NCBI GenBank assembly: GCA_009700365.1
Contig: WLME01000012.1
Location: 1-15,201 of the forward strand
Length of the DNA: 15,201 nucleotides
Source: Actinomycetota bacterium
GTDB lineage: Bacteria > Actinomycetota > Actinomycetes > Nanopelagicales > Nanopelagicaceae
Direction of reading: 5' to 3'
The notes beneath the pieces were generated by a model. It made no database searches. It was not told the DNA's origin and saw only the letters and a program-made list of their open reading frames with translations. Made by a program: the position numbers and the translations under genes. This document shows, in pieces, positions 6,233-13,884 of this stretch (positions within the stretch are counted from its first letter, which is position 1; each line of letters opens with the position of its first letter).

Positions 6233-8143
6233 ATGTCTGACCTGACCGGCGAGCTCATAGATGGGCGCTATCAACTCATCCGCCAGATGGCTACAGGTGG
6301 GATGGCTAGCATCTATGAGGCACTTGATACGCGCCTTGATCGAAGAGTGGCAGTCAAAATCATGCACTCTCATCTTGCTCAAGATGAGCAGTTTGTTGAA
6401 CGTTTTATACGCGAGGCAAAAGCTGCTGCCGCTCTCTCTCATCCAAATATCGTTGCAGTGCAAGATCAAGGATGGAATCAGAACGGAACCCCAGCAATAT
6501 TTTTAGTCATGGAGATGATTGAAGGTCATACTCTTCGTGAATATCTCAATGAACAAGGCAGCCTCACAATTTCAGATGGAATTAAATTTCTCTTGCCTGT
6601 ACTCAGCGCGCTATCTGCGGCCCATAAAATTGGGATTGTTCATCGCGACATAAAACCAGAAAATATTTTAATTTCGAAGGAAGGCCGCATCAAGATAGCC
6701 GATTTTGGGTTGGCCAAAGGGCCACTCATTGGCGGAACCCTTACAGCCGAATCCAGTGTAATTCTAGGAAGTGTCTCCTATCTTTCTCCCGAGCAAGTTC
6801 AACGTGGCGTTGCAGATACTCGAAGTGACATTTACTCCATCGGAATAACTGCCTTTGAAATGTTTACGGGCAAAAAACCCTTTGAAGGTGAAGCTCCAAT
6901 TCAGATTGCATATATGCATGTCAATAATCGAGTACCTCGAATTAGTTCAGTCGTCAGCGATGTGCCTGAAGGTCTTGATGAATTGCTCTATCGGGCCACT
7001 AGCTCCAATCCGGATGAACGTCCCCGGGATGCAACGATTTTCTACAATCAACTCTCTGCAATTAGTAGCTCACTCAATCCTAAAGAGAACCAACTCAGCC
7101 TCGAACTTGATATTCCCATTGAACCCATGCGCCCTAAAACATCACGAAAATCACTTCGGAAAAAAGTCCAAGAACTTACTGCCGCGATTCCCGTTCCGTC
7201 GATTACTCCAAAGGAGCGAGAAAGTACGAAGGAGATCGCTAAGCGCAAGAGAGCAAGCAAGCGTGTGCGAAGAAATCGAAAGATTGCCCTCGGTCTCGCA
7301 GTAGGCGTAGGAATTCTTGGCTGGTATTTACTTATTGGCCCTGGTTCACAAGTAGTTGTACCTTCAACAGTTGGTGCAACCCAGAACGAAGTGACTGCCG
7401 CGCTCTCCCCCATAGGGCTGACTTCAGTTGTTGCTTCAAAAGAATTTAGTGAAGATATTGGTGAGGGCCGTGTAATCCAATCAATCCCTGAAGCCGGTGG
7501 ACGCATTGATCAGGGCGGTTCAGTAAAACTCGTTATTTCAAAAGGCCCAGAGCGTTATGTATTGCCAACAATCGTGGGATTAACGCCAGAGGCTGCCATC
7601 AAAGTTCTTGCAAAGTATCCGCTTACTATTCAGCCGCTCTCTGAAGAATTCAGTGCGAAAGTTCCTAAAGGCTACGTCATTAATTCAAATCCTCTTGCAG
7701 GAGAAAAAGTAAAACGTAATTCAATAGTCGTAATTCGAGTTTCAAAAGGCATAGAGCAGGTGGCTCTCACCTCGTATATCGGCAAAAGCTCGGATCAGGC
7801 ACTTAATGAATTACAGGCGGCAGGATTTAGTGTTATCTCAACATACTCATTTAGCGAGACTCAACTGGCTGGAGAAGTCCTCTCTCAGAATCCTGCAGGC
7901 GGTGCTACCGCTGATAAAGGTTCGAAAATTTCGCTGGTGATTTCCAAGGGTTCTCAATTCGCATTTATACCTAATCTTTATTCCATTGAGGAAGCGAAGG
8001 CTGTGCAATCCTTAAAGGATCTAGACCTCAAAGTTGTTGTTAAGAAGATAGGCAAGAAGAGCGTTAAAAAGGTGACAAATATTTCACCAAAGGTTGGAAG
8101 CAAGATAAAACGTGGCAGTACTGTGACCATCACAGTAGGGTAG
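6233..8143 (+). CDS. pknL: Membrane Ser/Thr protein kinase with four extracellular PASTA repeats (PknL/PknB type)
   Basis: A 636-residue Hanks-type kinase that should sense cell-wall ligands outside and phosphorylate proteins inside. The kinase domain covers about 12-275: glycine-rich loop ATGGMASIYEA at 20-30, ATP lysine Lys42, catalytic HRDIKPEN at 137-144, DFG at 157-159, and an activation loop with Thr169 and Thr171 ending in SPE at 185-187. A basic juxtamembrane linker (about 300-350) precedes one membrane segment at about 351-369. Four PASTA repeats follow at about 374-437, 443-505, 509-573 and 577-636. The third begins ALTSYIG and lacks the usual VP entry. By gene order (prenyl synthase nearby, then aroG) it corresponds to pknL, although tools may call it PknB. 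The symbol is a synteny-based guess. Confidence 0.9.
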   Translation: MSDLTGELIDGRYQLIRQMATGGMASIYEALDTRLDRRVAVKIMHSHLAQDEQFVERFIREAKAAAALSHPNIVAVQDQGWNQNGTPAIFLVMEMIEGHTLREYLNEQGSLTISDGIKFLLPVLSALSAAHKIGIVHRDIKPENILISKEGRIKIADFGLAKGPLIGGTLTAESSVILGSVSYLSPEQVQRGVADTRSDIYSIGITAFEMFTGKKPFEGEAPIQIAYMHVNNRVPRISSVVSDVPEGLDELLYRATSSNPDERPRDATIFYNQLSAISSSLNPKENQLSLELDIPIEPMRPKTSRKSLRKKVQELTAAIPVPSITPKERESTKEIAKRKRASKRVRRNRKIALGLAVGVGILGWYLLIGPGSQVVVPSTVGATQNEVTAALSPIGLTSVVASKEFSEDIGEGRVIQSIPEAGGRIDQGGSVKLVISKGPERYVLPTIVGLTPEAAIKVLAKYPLTIQPLSEEFSAKVPKGYVINSNPLAGEKVKRNSIVVIRVSKGIEQVALTSYIGKSSDQALNELQAAGFSVISTYSFSETQLAGEVLSQNPAGGATADKGSKISLVISKGSQFAFIPNLYSIEEAKAVQSLKDLDLKVVVKKIGKKSVKKVTNISPKVGSKIKRGSTVTITVG

Positions 8144-8147
8144 GCAA

Positions 8148-9011
8148 ATGTCTAAGACTCCAGGTAAACCACGCATAGGTGCCCACACTCCAACTTCCGG
8201 AGGAATGGCGAAACGTTCAATCGCTTATGCGGAGTTAACAGAAGCAGAAGCTATTCAGGTATTTACCTCAAACCCACGCGGTTGGGCAATGCCAGAAACT
8301 AACCACGAGGCTGATGCAATTTTCCGCGAAAAAGCCGAAGCGCTCGATATTGAAACCTACGTCCATGCGCCATTTCTGATCAACTTGGGTTCACCGACTG
8401 AAGAAACATACAAGAACTCTCTAGCGTCAACTGCATACTCACTAAAGCGCGGACAGGAAATTGGCGCACTCGGTGTCGTAGTACATACGGGATCTGCGGT
8501 TAAGGAAGATAATGTTGAGAACGCATGGAAGCAGATTAAAAAAGGTGTAATGCCAATACTTGAAGCACTCGATGATGATGCGCCTTATCTCCTCCTTGAA
8601 CCAACTGCTGGACAAGGGCAGTCACTGGTAAAACGGCTAGAAGATTTAGAGAACTACCTGAAAGCGCTTGAGTATCACCCTAAAGTTGGCATCTGCCTGG
8701 ATACATGTCATGTCTTTGCAGCAGGACATGACATCGCCAAAAAAGGTGGCATGAAAGAGACTCTCGACCTATTGGTTCAAGTTGCCGGAATCGAACGAAT
8801 TCAATTGATACATGCAAATGACTCAATGGATGTCTGTGGGGCTCTGAAAGATCGTCATCAAAATATTGGAAAAGGCTTTATCGGAGTCGAACCATTTGCA
8901 GAACTCCTTAAACATCCAGCTGTTGCAAATGCTCCTTTAATTCTAGAAACTCCAGGTATGGAGCCTGAACACGGTGAAGAGATAGCTCTGCTTAAGAAAT
9001 TGCGTGGATGA
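8148..9011 (+). CDS. nfo: Endonuclease IV (AP endonuclease)
   Basis: Cleaves DNA 5' to abasic sites and removes 3' blocking groups in base excision repair, using three zinc ions. The 287-residue protein keeps all nine metal ligands known from E. coli Nfo at matching spacing: His73, His113, Glu151, Asp185, His188, His222, Asp235, His237 and Glu267, in the motifs VHAPF, VVHTGS, LLLEPTAGQG, DTCHVFAAGHD, LIHANDS, DRHQNIG and LILETPG. The fold is a TIM barrel. It starts four bases after the PASTA kinase stop, with a weak GG-rich ribosome binding site, and ends in an ATGA overlap with the permease gene. It is therefore probably transcribed together with the kinase, an odd pairing that seems to reflect genome packing more than shared function. 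Confidence 0.95.
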   Translation: MSKTPGKPRIGAHTPTSGGMAKRSIAYAELTEAEAIQVFTSNPRGWAMPETNHEADAIFREKAEALDIETYVHAPFLINLGSPTEETYKNSLASTAYSLKRGQEIGALGVVVHTGSAVKEDNVENAWKQIKKGVMPILEALDDDAPYLLLEPTAGQGQSLVKRLEDLENYLKALEYHPKVGICLDTCHVFAAGHDIAKKGGMKETLDLLVQVAGIERIQLIHANDSMDVCGALKDRHQNIGKGFIGVEPFAELLKHPAVANAPLILETPGMEPEHGEEIALLKKLRG

Positions 9012-9868
9012 GTTCTTCGCACGCTCTCAAGTTACGAATAGCGCCTTGGGCGCTGCTTTCGGTTTCGGCGGCATGGGGAATGGCTTTTGTTGTGATGAAA
9101 GATGCCATCGAGCGTCAGACTGTCAATAACTTCCTCTTTACCCGTTTCACCTTAGCAGTCATCGTCATGATCGCTTTAAATCCAGGAGTATTGAAAAAGT
9201 TCAATCGCGATCTTATTCTCCGAGCTGGCTCTGCGGGAATCTTTTTAGGGCTTGGATATATTTTTCAGACTTTCGGATTAGCCCGCACAGGTGCAGCCAT
9301 TGCTGGATTCGTAACAGGCCTTTACGTGGTCTTTACTCCCCTGCTTGCCTATTTCTTTCTCAAGGAGAGACTTACAAAATTGATTTGGGGATGTGTCGCA
9401 CTAGCGACAGTTGGCCTTGGCCTTCTTTCAATTCATGGTTTTTCAGTTGGACTTGGCGAAATGCTCGTTCTTGCAAGTGCATTTTTCTTCGCCGCACACA
9501 TCATCGCTTTAGGAAAATGGTCTTCGGGGCGAGATGCGTATGCAATGACAGTGGTGCAATTAGCTACGTGTGCAGCGCTCTCCGGAATCGCATCTCTTCC
9601 CGGTGGATACTCACCTCCTCCTGATTCTGGCGTCTGGGCAGTAGTCGTTTTCACTGCAGTTGTATGTACCGCAATCGCATTTGTGGTTCAAACGTGGTCG
9701 CAAGCTCATATGACCACATCGAAAGTTGCCGTCATATTGACTATGGAGGTCGTCTTCGCAGCAATATTTGCAGTCATCTTCGGTGGTGAACACTTGACCC
9801 TGCAAGCTACCCTTGGAGGACTCATGGTGCTCACTGCCATGTTCGTAATTGTTCTCAAGGAGAATTGA
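9008..9868 (+). CDS. EamA-family (DMT superfamily) permease
   Basis: A 286-residue membrane protein with about ten hydrophobic segments (near 13-31, 42-58, 73-90, 95-114, 124-142, 149-168, 179-197, 207-229, 239-258 and 265-283) arranged as two EamA halves. Typical landmarks are AAWGMAFVVMK near the N terminus, the GLARTGAAIAGFVTGLYVVFTPLLAY stretch spanning 90-115 with the acidic LKE at its end, and the second-half counterpart ending MEVVFAAIFAVIFGGE. Members export or import amino acids, nucleosides or other small metabolites; the cargo cannot be told from sequence. The ATG overlaps the nfo stop. The downstream threonine aldolase gene follows by four bases, so an amino-acid-related role is possible but only guessed. 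Confidence 0.88.
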   Translation: MSSSHALKLRIAPWALLSVSAAWGMAFVVMKDAIERQTVNNFLFTRFTLAVIVMIALNPGVLKKFNRDLILRAGSAGIFLGLGYIFQTFGLARTGAAIAGFVTGLYVVFTPLLAYFFLKERLTKLIWGCVALATVGLGLLSIHGFSVGLGEMLVLASAFFFAAHIIALGKWSSGRDAYAMTVVQLATCAALSGIASLPGGYSPPPDSGVWAVVVFTAVVCTAIAFVVQTWSQAHMTTSKVAVILTMEVVFAAIFAVIFGGEHLTLQATLGGLMVLTAMFVIVLKEN

Positions 9869-9872
9869 AATC

Positions 9873-10922
9873 ATGGCAATCGACCTACGTTCGGATACAG
9901 TCACAAAACCCAGCGCTGCAATGCGCCAGGCGATGGCATCTGCCGAAGTTGGCGACGATGTTTATGGCGATGATCCAACGGTAAACGCGCTCGAGGAACG
10001 AGTAGCTTCTATGTTTGGCCACGAAGCAGGGCTGTTCTCCCCTACGGGTTCTCTTGCCAATCAACTTGCAATTCGCACCCTAGTAAAGCCCGGCGAAGAA
10101 CTCTTAGTCGAAACTCGATCTCATATCGTTCGTGCAGAACTGGGAGCGGCCGCAACTTTTAGCGGAATAACTACCCGCACATGGCCTTCGGTCGATGGGT
10201 CACTCCACGCCGAGGATCCACTGGCTATCGCACATGAAAATGCAGGACCGTATTTAGTCTCGACCAAGGCAATCGCGGTAGAGAACACTCATAATTTTGG
10301 TGGCGGAACTGTGCAATCGATTGAAGAGATTGCCAAACTTTCTTCAGCTGCTCACGCGCGTGGAATATCGATGCACCTTGATGGTGCGCGAATTTGGAAT
10401 GCACATGTTGCTTCAGGAGTCTCATTTGCGGAATATGGAAAACATTTCGACACAATTAGCGTATGTCTTTCAAAAGGACTTGGTGCGCCAATTGGTTCTG
10501 TCATGCTCTCGACAAAAGAACGAGTAGCTGAGGCGCGTATTTGGCGAAAGCGATACGGGGCTGGAATGCGACAAGTTGGAATTATCGCAGCAGCTGCGCA
10601 TTACGCACTCGATAACAACATCGCTCGACTTGCTGAAGACCATGCACGTGCAAAGAAAATAGCCACAGCACTTGCCGCCATAGATTCAACCCTTGTAGAT
10701 CCTTCAAAGGTTCAGACAAATATTGTGGGGCTAGAACTTTCAAAGATCGGTATCTCTGCTGCAGATTTAACCGCTCGTTGCAAAGAGGCTGGATTGTGGA
10801 TTAGCGCCCTCGGACCACACTATGCACGCCTTGTTACCCACCTAGATTTCGATGATGTGCAATGCGATCAAGCTATTGAAATACTTATTGCCTCATTAAA
10901 GGGCGCCCTCGTGGCGAAGTAG
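9873..10922 (+). CDS. ltaE: Low-specificity L-threonine aldolase (beta-eliminating lyase family)
   Basis: PLP-dependent enzyme that should cleave L-threonine or L-allo-threonine to glycine and acetaldehyde. From the ATG at 9873 it is 349 residues, normal for the family. It opens with IDLRSDTVTKP, a hallmark of threonine aldolases. It carries SPTGSLANQ near 56-64, VENTHNFGGGT at 137-146, HLDGAR with Asp170 contacting the PLP ring, and SKGLGAPIGS with Lys201 as the Schiff-base lysine. The frame is open upstream to 9849, but that would overlap the permease, and AAGGAG at 9857-9862 sits ten bases before the chosen ATG. The gene ends a plus-strand operon and overlaps the convergent ogt by 27 bp. 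A related aldolase such as phenylserine aldolase cannot be excluded. Confidence 0.9.
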   Translation: MAIDLRSDTVTKPSAAMRQAMASAEVGDDVYGDDPTVNALEERVASMFGHEAGLFSPTGSLANQLAIRTLVKPGEELLVETRSHIVRAELGAAATFSGITTRTWPSVDGSLHAEDPLAIAHENAGPYLVSTKAIAVENTHNFGGGTVQSIEEIAKLSSAAHARGISMHLDGARIWNAHVASGVSFAEYGKHFDTISVCLSKGLGAPIGSVMLSTKERVAEARIWRKRYGAGMRQVGIIAAAAHYALDNNIARLAEDHARAKKIATALAAIDSTLVDPSKVQTNIVGLELSKIGISAADLTARCKEAGLWISALGPHYARLVTHLDFDDVQCDQAIEILIASLKGALVAK

Positions 10923-11390
10923 CCACTCTTTTTTAAGTAAACCGTAGGCATAATTTCCTAGCGCTCCGCCAGTCTTCACAATGCGATGGCATGGCACTAC
11001 AAGAACTATTGCATTCTTTGCGCATGCACTTCCGGCGGCTCTGACCGCAGCAGGACTTCCGGCACGCTCTGCCAATTCTCCATAAGAAATCACCGAACCG
11101 GCCTTGACCTTCTTCATCGCCTTCCATGCTGCCTGTGAAAAATGCGCCCCAGGTTGGCGGACTTGAATTGCATTAATGGCAGAGATGTCACCATCAAAGT
11201 AATCGTTGATCAAATCGGTGATGACGGAAATCTTAGAAACTGACTTTATTTCACGCTTTGAATCTTCAGCGCTCAAACTTTCCTTGAGGGCTTTGAGAGT
11301 AGAGAGATTCGCGCCAAGGAGAATGTGTTCATCGGCAATGAGATTCAAGTTGCCGAGAGGTGTTGCCAGGGTGGTGAGAAGCAGCGTCAC
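10896..11390 (-). CDS. ogt: Methylated-DNA--protein-cysteine methyltransferase (O6-alkylguanine-DNA alkyltransferase)
   Basis: Suicide repair protein that transfers the alkyl group from O6-alkylguanine in DNA to its own cysteine. From the GTG at 11390 it is 164 residues, a normal length. It begins TLLLTTLATPLGNLNLIADE, matching the usual TPLG...ADE start of the family. The recognition helix segment RAAGSACAKN precedes the active site PCHRI with Cys134, and GNYAYGLLKKEWLLRHEG ends the domain. The normally conserved Asn-Pro before the active-site strand is Asn-Ala here. The frame is open to 11444, but that start would lie within aroG. The GTG is favoured because TAACTT ends seven bases upstream. 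It shares 27 bp of 3' coding sequence with ltaE. Confidence 0.92.
   Translation of the reverse strand: MTLLLTTLATPLGNLNLIADEHILLGANLSTLKALKESLSAEDSKREIKSVSKISVITDLINDYFDGDISAINAIQVRQPGAHFSQAAWKAMKKVKAGSVISYGELAERAGSPAAVRAAGSACAKNAIVLVVPCHRIVKTGGALGNYAYGLLKKEWLLRHEGAL
10911..10934 (+). terminator. Predicted intrinsic terminator for the nfo/ltaE operon
   Basis: GTGGC at 10911-10915 and GCCAC at 10922-10926 form a five-pair stem with a six-base loop. Two bases later come six T residues at 10929-10934. The stem includes the ltaE stop codon, and the whole element lies inside the antisense ogt coding sequence. The stem is short, so strength is uncertain. Confidence 0.5.
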
Positions 11391-11397
11391 GCAAACT

Positions 11398-11403
11398 AAG
11401 TTA
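11398..11403 (-). promoter_or_regulatory. Predicted -10 hexamer (TAACTT) of a leaderless ogt promoter
   Basis: On the minus strand TAACTT begins with the TAA stop codon of aroG and ends seven bases before the ogt GTG at 11390. There is no Shine-Dalgarno before that GTG. Read-through from aroG would also reach ogt, so this may be a secondary promoter. Confidence 0.45.
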
Positions 11404-12741
11404 GCGGTCGCGCAACATTTCAGCAACCAAAAATGAAAGCTCAAGTGATTGCGAGTGGTTCAAGCGCGGGTCACACGCTGTCTCGTAGCGTGATTCAAGA
11501 TCTTTTTCAGATACTTGGTTGCCGCCACCGAGGCACTCGGTAACATCATCACCAGTGAGCTCGATATGGATGCCACCTGGGTGGGTTCCAAGTTTCTTAT
11601 GGACTTCAAAGAATCCTCGTACTTCATCAAGAACATCTTCAAAATTACGGGTCTTGTAACCATTCTTAGATTCAAAGGTATTGCCATGCATGGGATCGCA
11701 CACCCAAAGAACTTGAGCGCCACTCTTTGTCACGCCTTCAACGAGAGCTGGAAGTGCCTGGCGAATAGTGCCTGCACCCATGCGAGTAATAAATGTTATG
11801 CGCCCTGGTTCATTATCAGGATTGAGCTTTGCAATAAGTGCTAGCGCATCTTCAACAGTGGACTTTGGTCCAAGTTTGATTCCGATGGGGTTTCGGACCT
11901 TAGAGGCGAAATCAACATGTGCTCCATCGAGTTGACGTGTGCGCTCACCGATCCAGATGAAGTGTCCTGAAACATCGTATGGAAGCTGTGTGCGTGAATC
12001 AATACGTGTCAGAGCCTTCTCGTATTCAATAATGAGAGCTTCATGGCTTGCATAGAAGTCAACAGCTTTGAACTGTTCTGGGTCAACCCCTGCAGATTTC
12101 ATAAATGCCAGTGCACGACCGACTTCATTTGCCATCTGCTCATACTTTTCGCCGAACTTAGAGTCGCGGATAAATCCCTTATTCCACTCGTGCACCTGGC
12201 GAAGATCTGCAAAACCTCCACGAGTAAATGCTCGAACTAAGTTAAGAGTTGCAGCCGATGTGTTGTAGACGCGAACAAGTCGGTTGGGATCCGGCGTGCG
12301 AGCTGCCTCAGTGAATTCAATATCGTTAACTGCGTCTCCGCGATAGGCGGGAAGAGTGACATCTCCACGAGTTTCAAGATCATTCGAACGTGGCTTTGCA
12401 AATTGCCCAGCCATGCGGCCAACCTTGATGACTGGCAAGCTTGAGTAATACTGTAAAACTGCAGCCATCTGCAAAATTGTCTTGATGCGATTGCGAATGG
12501 AATCTGCAGTTGCTGAATTAAATGTCTCAGCACAATCGCCACCTTGTAACCAGAATGCTCGACCAGCTGCAGCTTCTGCAATCTTTGCTTTGAGATCATC
12601 ACATTCACCCGCAAAGACAAGTGGAGGAAGTGCGCGAAGATCAGCCACAGCCTTCTGCATCTGCTCACCGTTCTGGCCACCAGGCCAGTTAGGTTGCTGG
12701 GCAGCAACGAGTGTCTCGTCGAAGAGGGAATCAAGATTCAT
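11401..12741 (-). CDS. aroG: 3-deoxy-7-phosphoheptulonate (DAHP) synthase, class II
   Basis: First enzyme of the shikimate pathway: condenses phosphoenolpyruvate and erythrose 4-phosphate to DAHP. From the ATG at 12741 it has 446 residues. It is of the plant-like class II (AroAII) found in actinobacteria. The metal ligands known from the mycobacterial enzyme (Cys87, His369, Glu411, Asp441) fall at Cys70 in GGDCAE, His352 in DPMHGNT, Glu394 in HIELTG and Asp424 in YETACDPRLN, all with the same offset of 17. The substrate-binding NPIGIKLGPKS is near 284-294. An ATG two codons upstream (12747) is possible, but it would start one base after the predicted -10. The gene follows pfk by about 40 bases and its stop abuts the ogt promoter. 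Confidence 0.95.
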   Translation of the reverse strand: MNLDSLFDETLVAAQQPNWPGGQNGEQMQKAVADLRALPPLVFAGECDDLKAKIAEAAAGRAFWLQGGDCAETFNSATADSIRNRIKTILQMAAVLQYYSSLPVIKVGRMAGQFAKPRSNDLETRGDVTLPAYRGDAVNDIEFTEAARTPDPNRLVRVYNTSAATLNLVRAFTRGGFADLRQVHEWNKGFIRDSKFGEKYEQMANEVGRALAFMKSAGVDPEQFKAVDFYASHEALIIEYEKALTRIDSRTQLPYDVSGHFIWIGERTRQLDGAHVDFASKVRNPIGIKLGPKSTVEDALALIAKLNPDNEPGRITFITRMGAGTIRQALPALVEGVTKSGAQVLWVCDPMHGNTFESKNGYKTRNFEDVLDEVRGFFEVHKKLGTHPGGIHIELTGDDVTECLGGGNQVSEKDLESRYETACDPRLNHSQSLELSFLVAEMLRDR

Positions 12742-12748
12742 AGTCATA

Positions 12749-12754
12749 AGAGTA
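12749..12754 (-). promoter_or_regulatory. Predicted -10 hexamer (TACTCT) of a leaderless aroG promoter
   Basis: On the minus strand TACTCT fits TANNNT and is followed by seven bases and then the ATG at 12741. No Shine-Dalgarno is present before either candidate ATG. The short interval from pfk (12748-12783) contains no visible terminator. Confidence 0.45.
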
Positions 12755-12783
12755 GAGAGTTCGGCAGCAATCTCGTAGGGAGA

Positions 12784-13809
12784 TTATCCAAAGAACGAAG
12801 TGATCTCCTCATAGCGCTCGAATGGAACGGTCTTGAGAACATCTGTCGCTGATGCCAGTGGCACACGAGCAATCTTTGTACCGTGTAGAGCCATCATCTT
12901 GCCGAAATCACCTTCGTGAACAGCAGTAATTGCCTCAAGTCCAAAACGAGAGCTCAGAACTCGGTCAAACGCTGATGGTGTTCCACCGCGCTGAATATGA
13001 CCTAGGACTGTGCAACGAGTTTGGTAGCCAGTCTTACTTTCAATTTCAGCAGCAAGCCAATCGCCGATTCCAGAAAGTTGCACGTGACCAAATGCATCGA
13101 GCGGCTGATCTTTAACAATCATGTCACCGTCCTGAGGAATCGCACCTTCGGCAATGACGATAATCGGAGCTGTTCCGGTTTCGAAACGGGACTTTACATA
13201 TTCGCAGACCTTGTCGACAGAGAACTTAACTTCTGGAATCAAGATACATGCTGCATCGCCTGCAATTCCTGAGTGAAGTGCAATCCAACCTGCATGGCGA
13301 CCCATGACCTCGACGATTAATGGGCGGTGATGTGATTCGGCAGTTGTGTGAAGGCGATCAATCGCTTCCATTGCAATGTTGACGGAAGTGTCGAAGCCGA
13401 ATGTGAAGTCTGTGTTATTGAGATCGTTATCGATTGTCTTTGGTACGCCAATGACCTTGACTCCGAGAGCGTCTAGCTTTGTTGCAACGCCCAGTGTGTC
13501 TTCGCCACCGATTGCAATAAGAACATCGATGCCTTGATCAGCAAGATTCTGCTTGATGCGCTCAACGCCGTTTTCAATCTTAAAGGGGTTGGTACGAGAT
13601 GAACCGAGAATGGTTCCGCCCTTTGCAAGGATTGGCTTCACTGTCGCAAGATCCAAAGGCATAGTAAGCGCCTCGAGAGGACCCTTCCAGCCATCACGGA
13701 AACCGACAAATTCGTAGCCGTACTCTTTGATTCCCTTTGTAACTACTCCACGGATAACTCCATTAAGTCCAGGGCAATCTCCGCCACCAGTAAGAATTCC
13801 AATACGCAT
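12784..13809 (-). CDS. pfp: 6-phosphofructokinase, predicted pyrophosphate-dependent
   Basis: Phosphorylates fructose 6-phosphate at C1 in glycolysis. The 341-residue protein belongs to the PfkA family: GGGDCPGLN at 8-16, GGEDTLG at 101-107, PKTIDND at 123-129 with catalytic Asp127, MGRHAGW at 169-175, EGAIP at 221-225 and HIQRGG at 271-276. Asp104 and Lys124 are the pair known to mark PPi-using enzymes, whereas ATP enzymes have Gly at 104. I therefore predict the reversible PPi-dependent reaction. If the phosphoryl donor is in fact ATP, the name would be pfkA. The ATG at 13809 has GGAG at 13817-13820, seven bases upstream, so unlike several neighbours it has a leader. It is divergent from xylB across an 87-bp spacer and upstream of aroG on the same strand. 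Confidence 0.92.
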   Translation of the reverse strand: MRIGILTGGGDCPGLNGVIRGVVTKGIKEYGYEFVGFRDGWKGPLEALTMPLDLATVKPILAKGGTILGSSRTNPFKIENGVERIKQNLADQGIDVLIAIGGEDTLGVATKLDALGVKVIGVPKTIDNDLNNTDFTFGFDTSVNIAMEAIDRLHTTAESHHRPLIVEVMGRHAGWIALHSGIAGDAACILIPEVKFSVDKVCEYVKSRFETGTAPIIVIAEGAIPQDGDMIVKDQPLDAFGHVQLSGIGDWLAAEIESKTGYQTRCTVLGHIQRGGTPSAFDRVLSSRFGLEAITAVHEGDFGKMMALHGTKIARVPLASATDVLKTVPFERYEEITSFFG

Positions 13810-13837
13810 TGCAACGCTCCAAAATAAAATGAGATTT

Positions 13838-13854
13838 GGCTAATTAAATAAGCC
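13838..13854. promoter_or_regulatory. 17-bp imperfect palindrome in the pfp/xylB spacer, candidate operator
   Basis: GGCTAATTAAATAAGCC has arms GGCT/AGCC and a mirrored AT-rich middle; only the centre and one pair fail. It lies in the AT-rich middle of the divergent spacer, upstream of both genes, and overlaps a weak minus-strand TAATTA that could be the pfp -10. A TTGACC lies upstream of it on that strand (13867-13862). Confidence 0.4.
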
Positions 13855-13871
13855 GCACTGTGGTCAACATT

Positions 13872-13884
13872 GACTGGCACAGTC
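13872..13884. repeat. Inverted repeat GACTG-GCA-CAGTC directly before the xylB -10, candidate operator
   Basis: A perfect five-base inverted repeat with a three-base centre ends at the base before the predicted xylB -10 hexamer. In this position a bound regulator would block RNA polymerase. A TTGACT within it (13870-13875) is only nine bases from the -10 and so does not work as a -35. Confidence 0.4.

Noticed and set aside
8148..11390. A dedicated DNA repair island (nfo and ogt)
   Set aside because: The two repair genes are on opposite strands in separate transcription units, separated by a permease and an aldolase; proximity alone does not make a system.
12237..12734. 165-codon alternative frame on the minus strand within aroG
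   Set aside because: It is frame-shifted from aroG on the same strand, has no recognisable motif, and aroG conserves all metal ligands across it.
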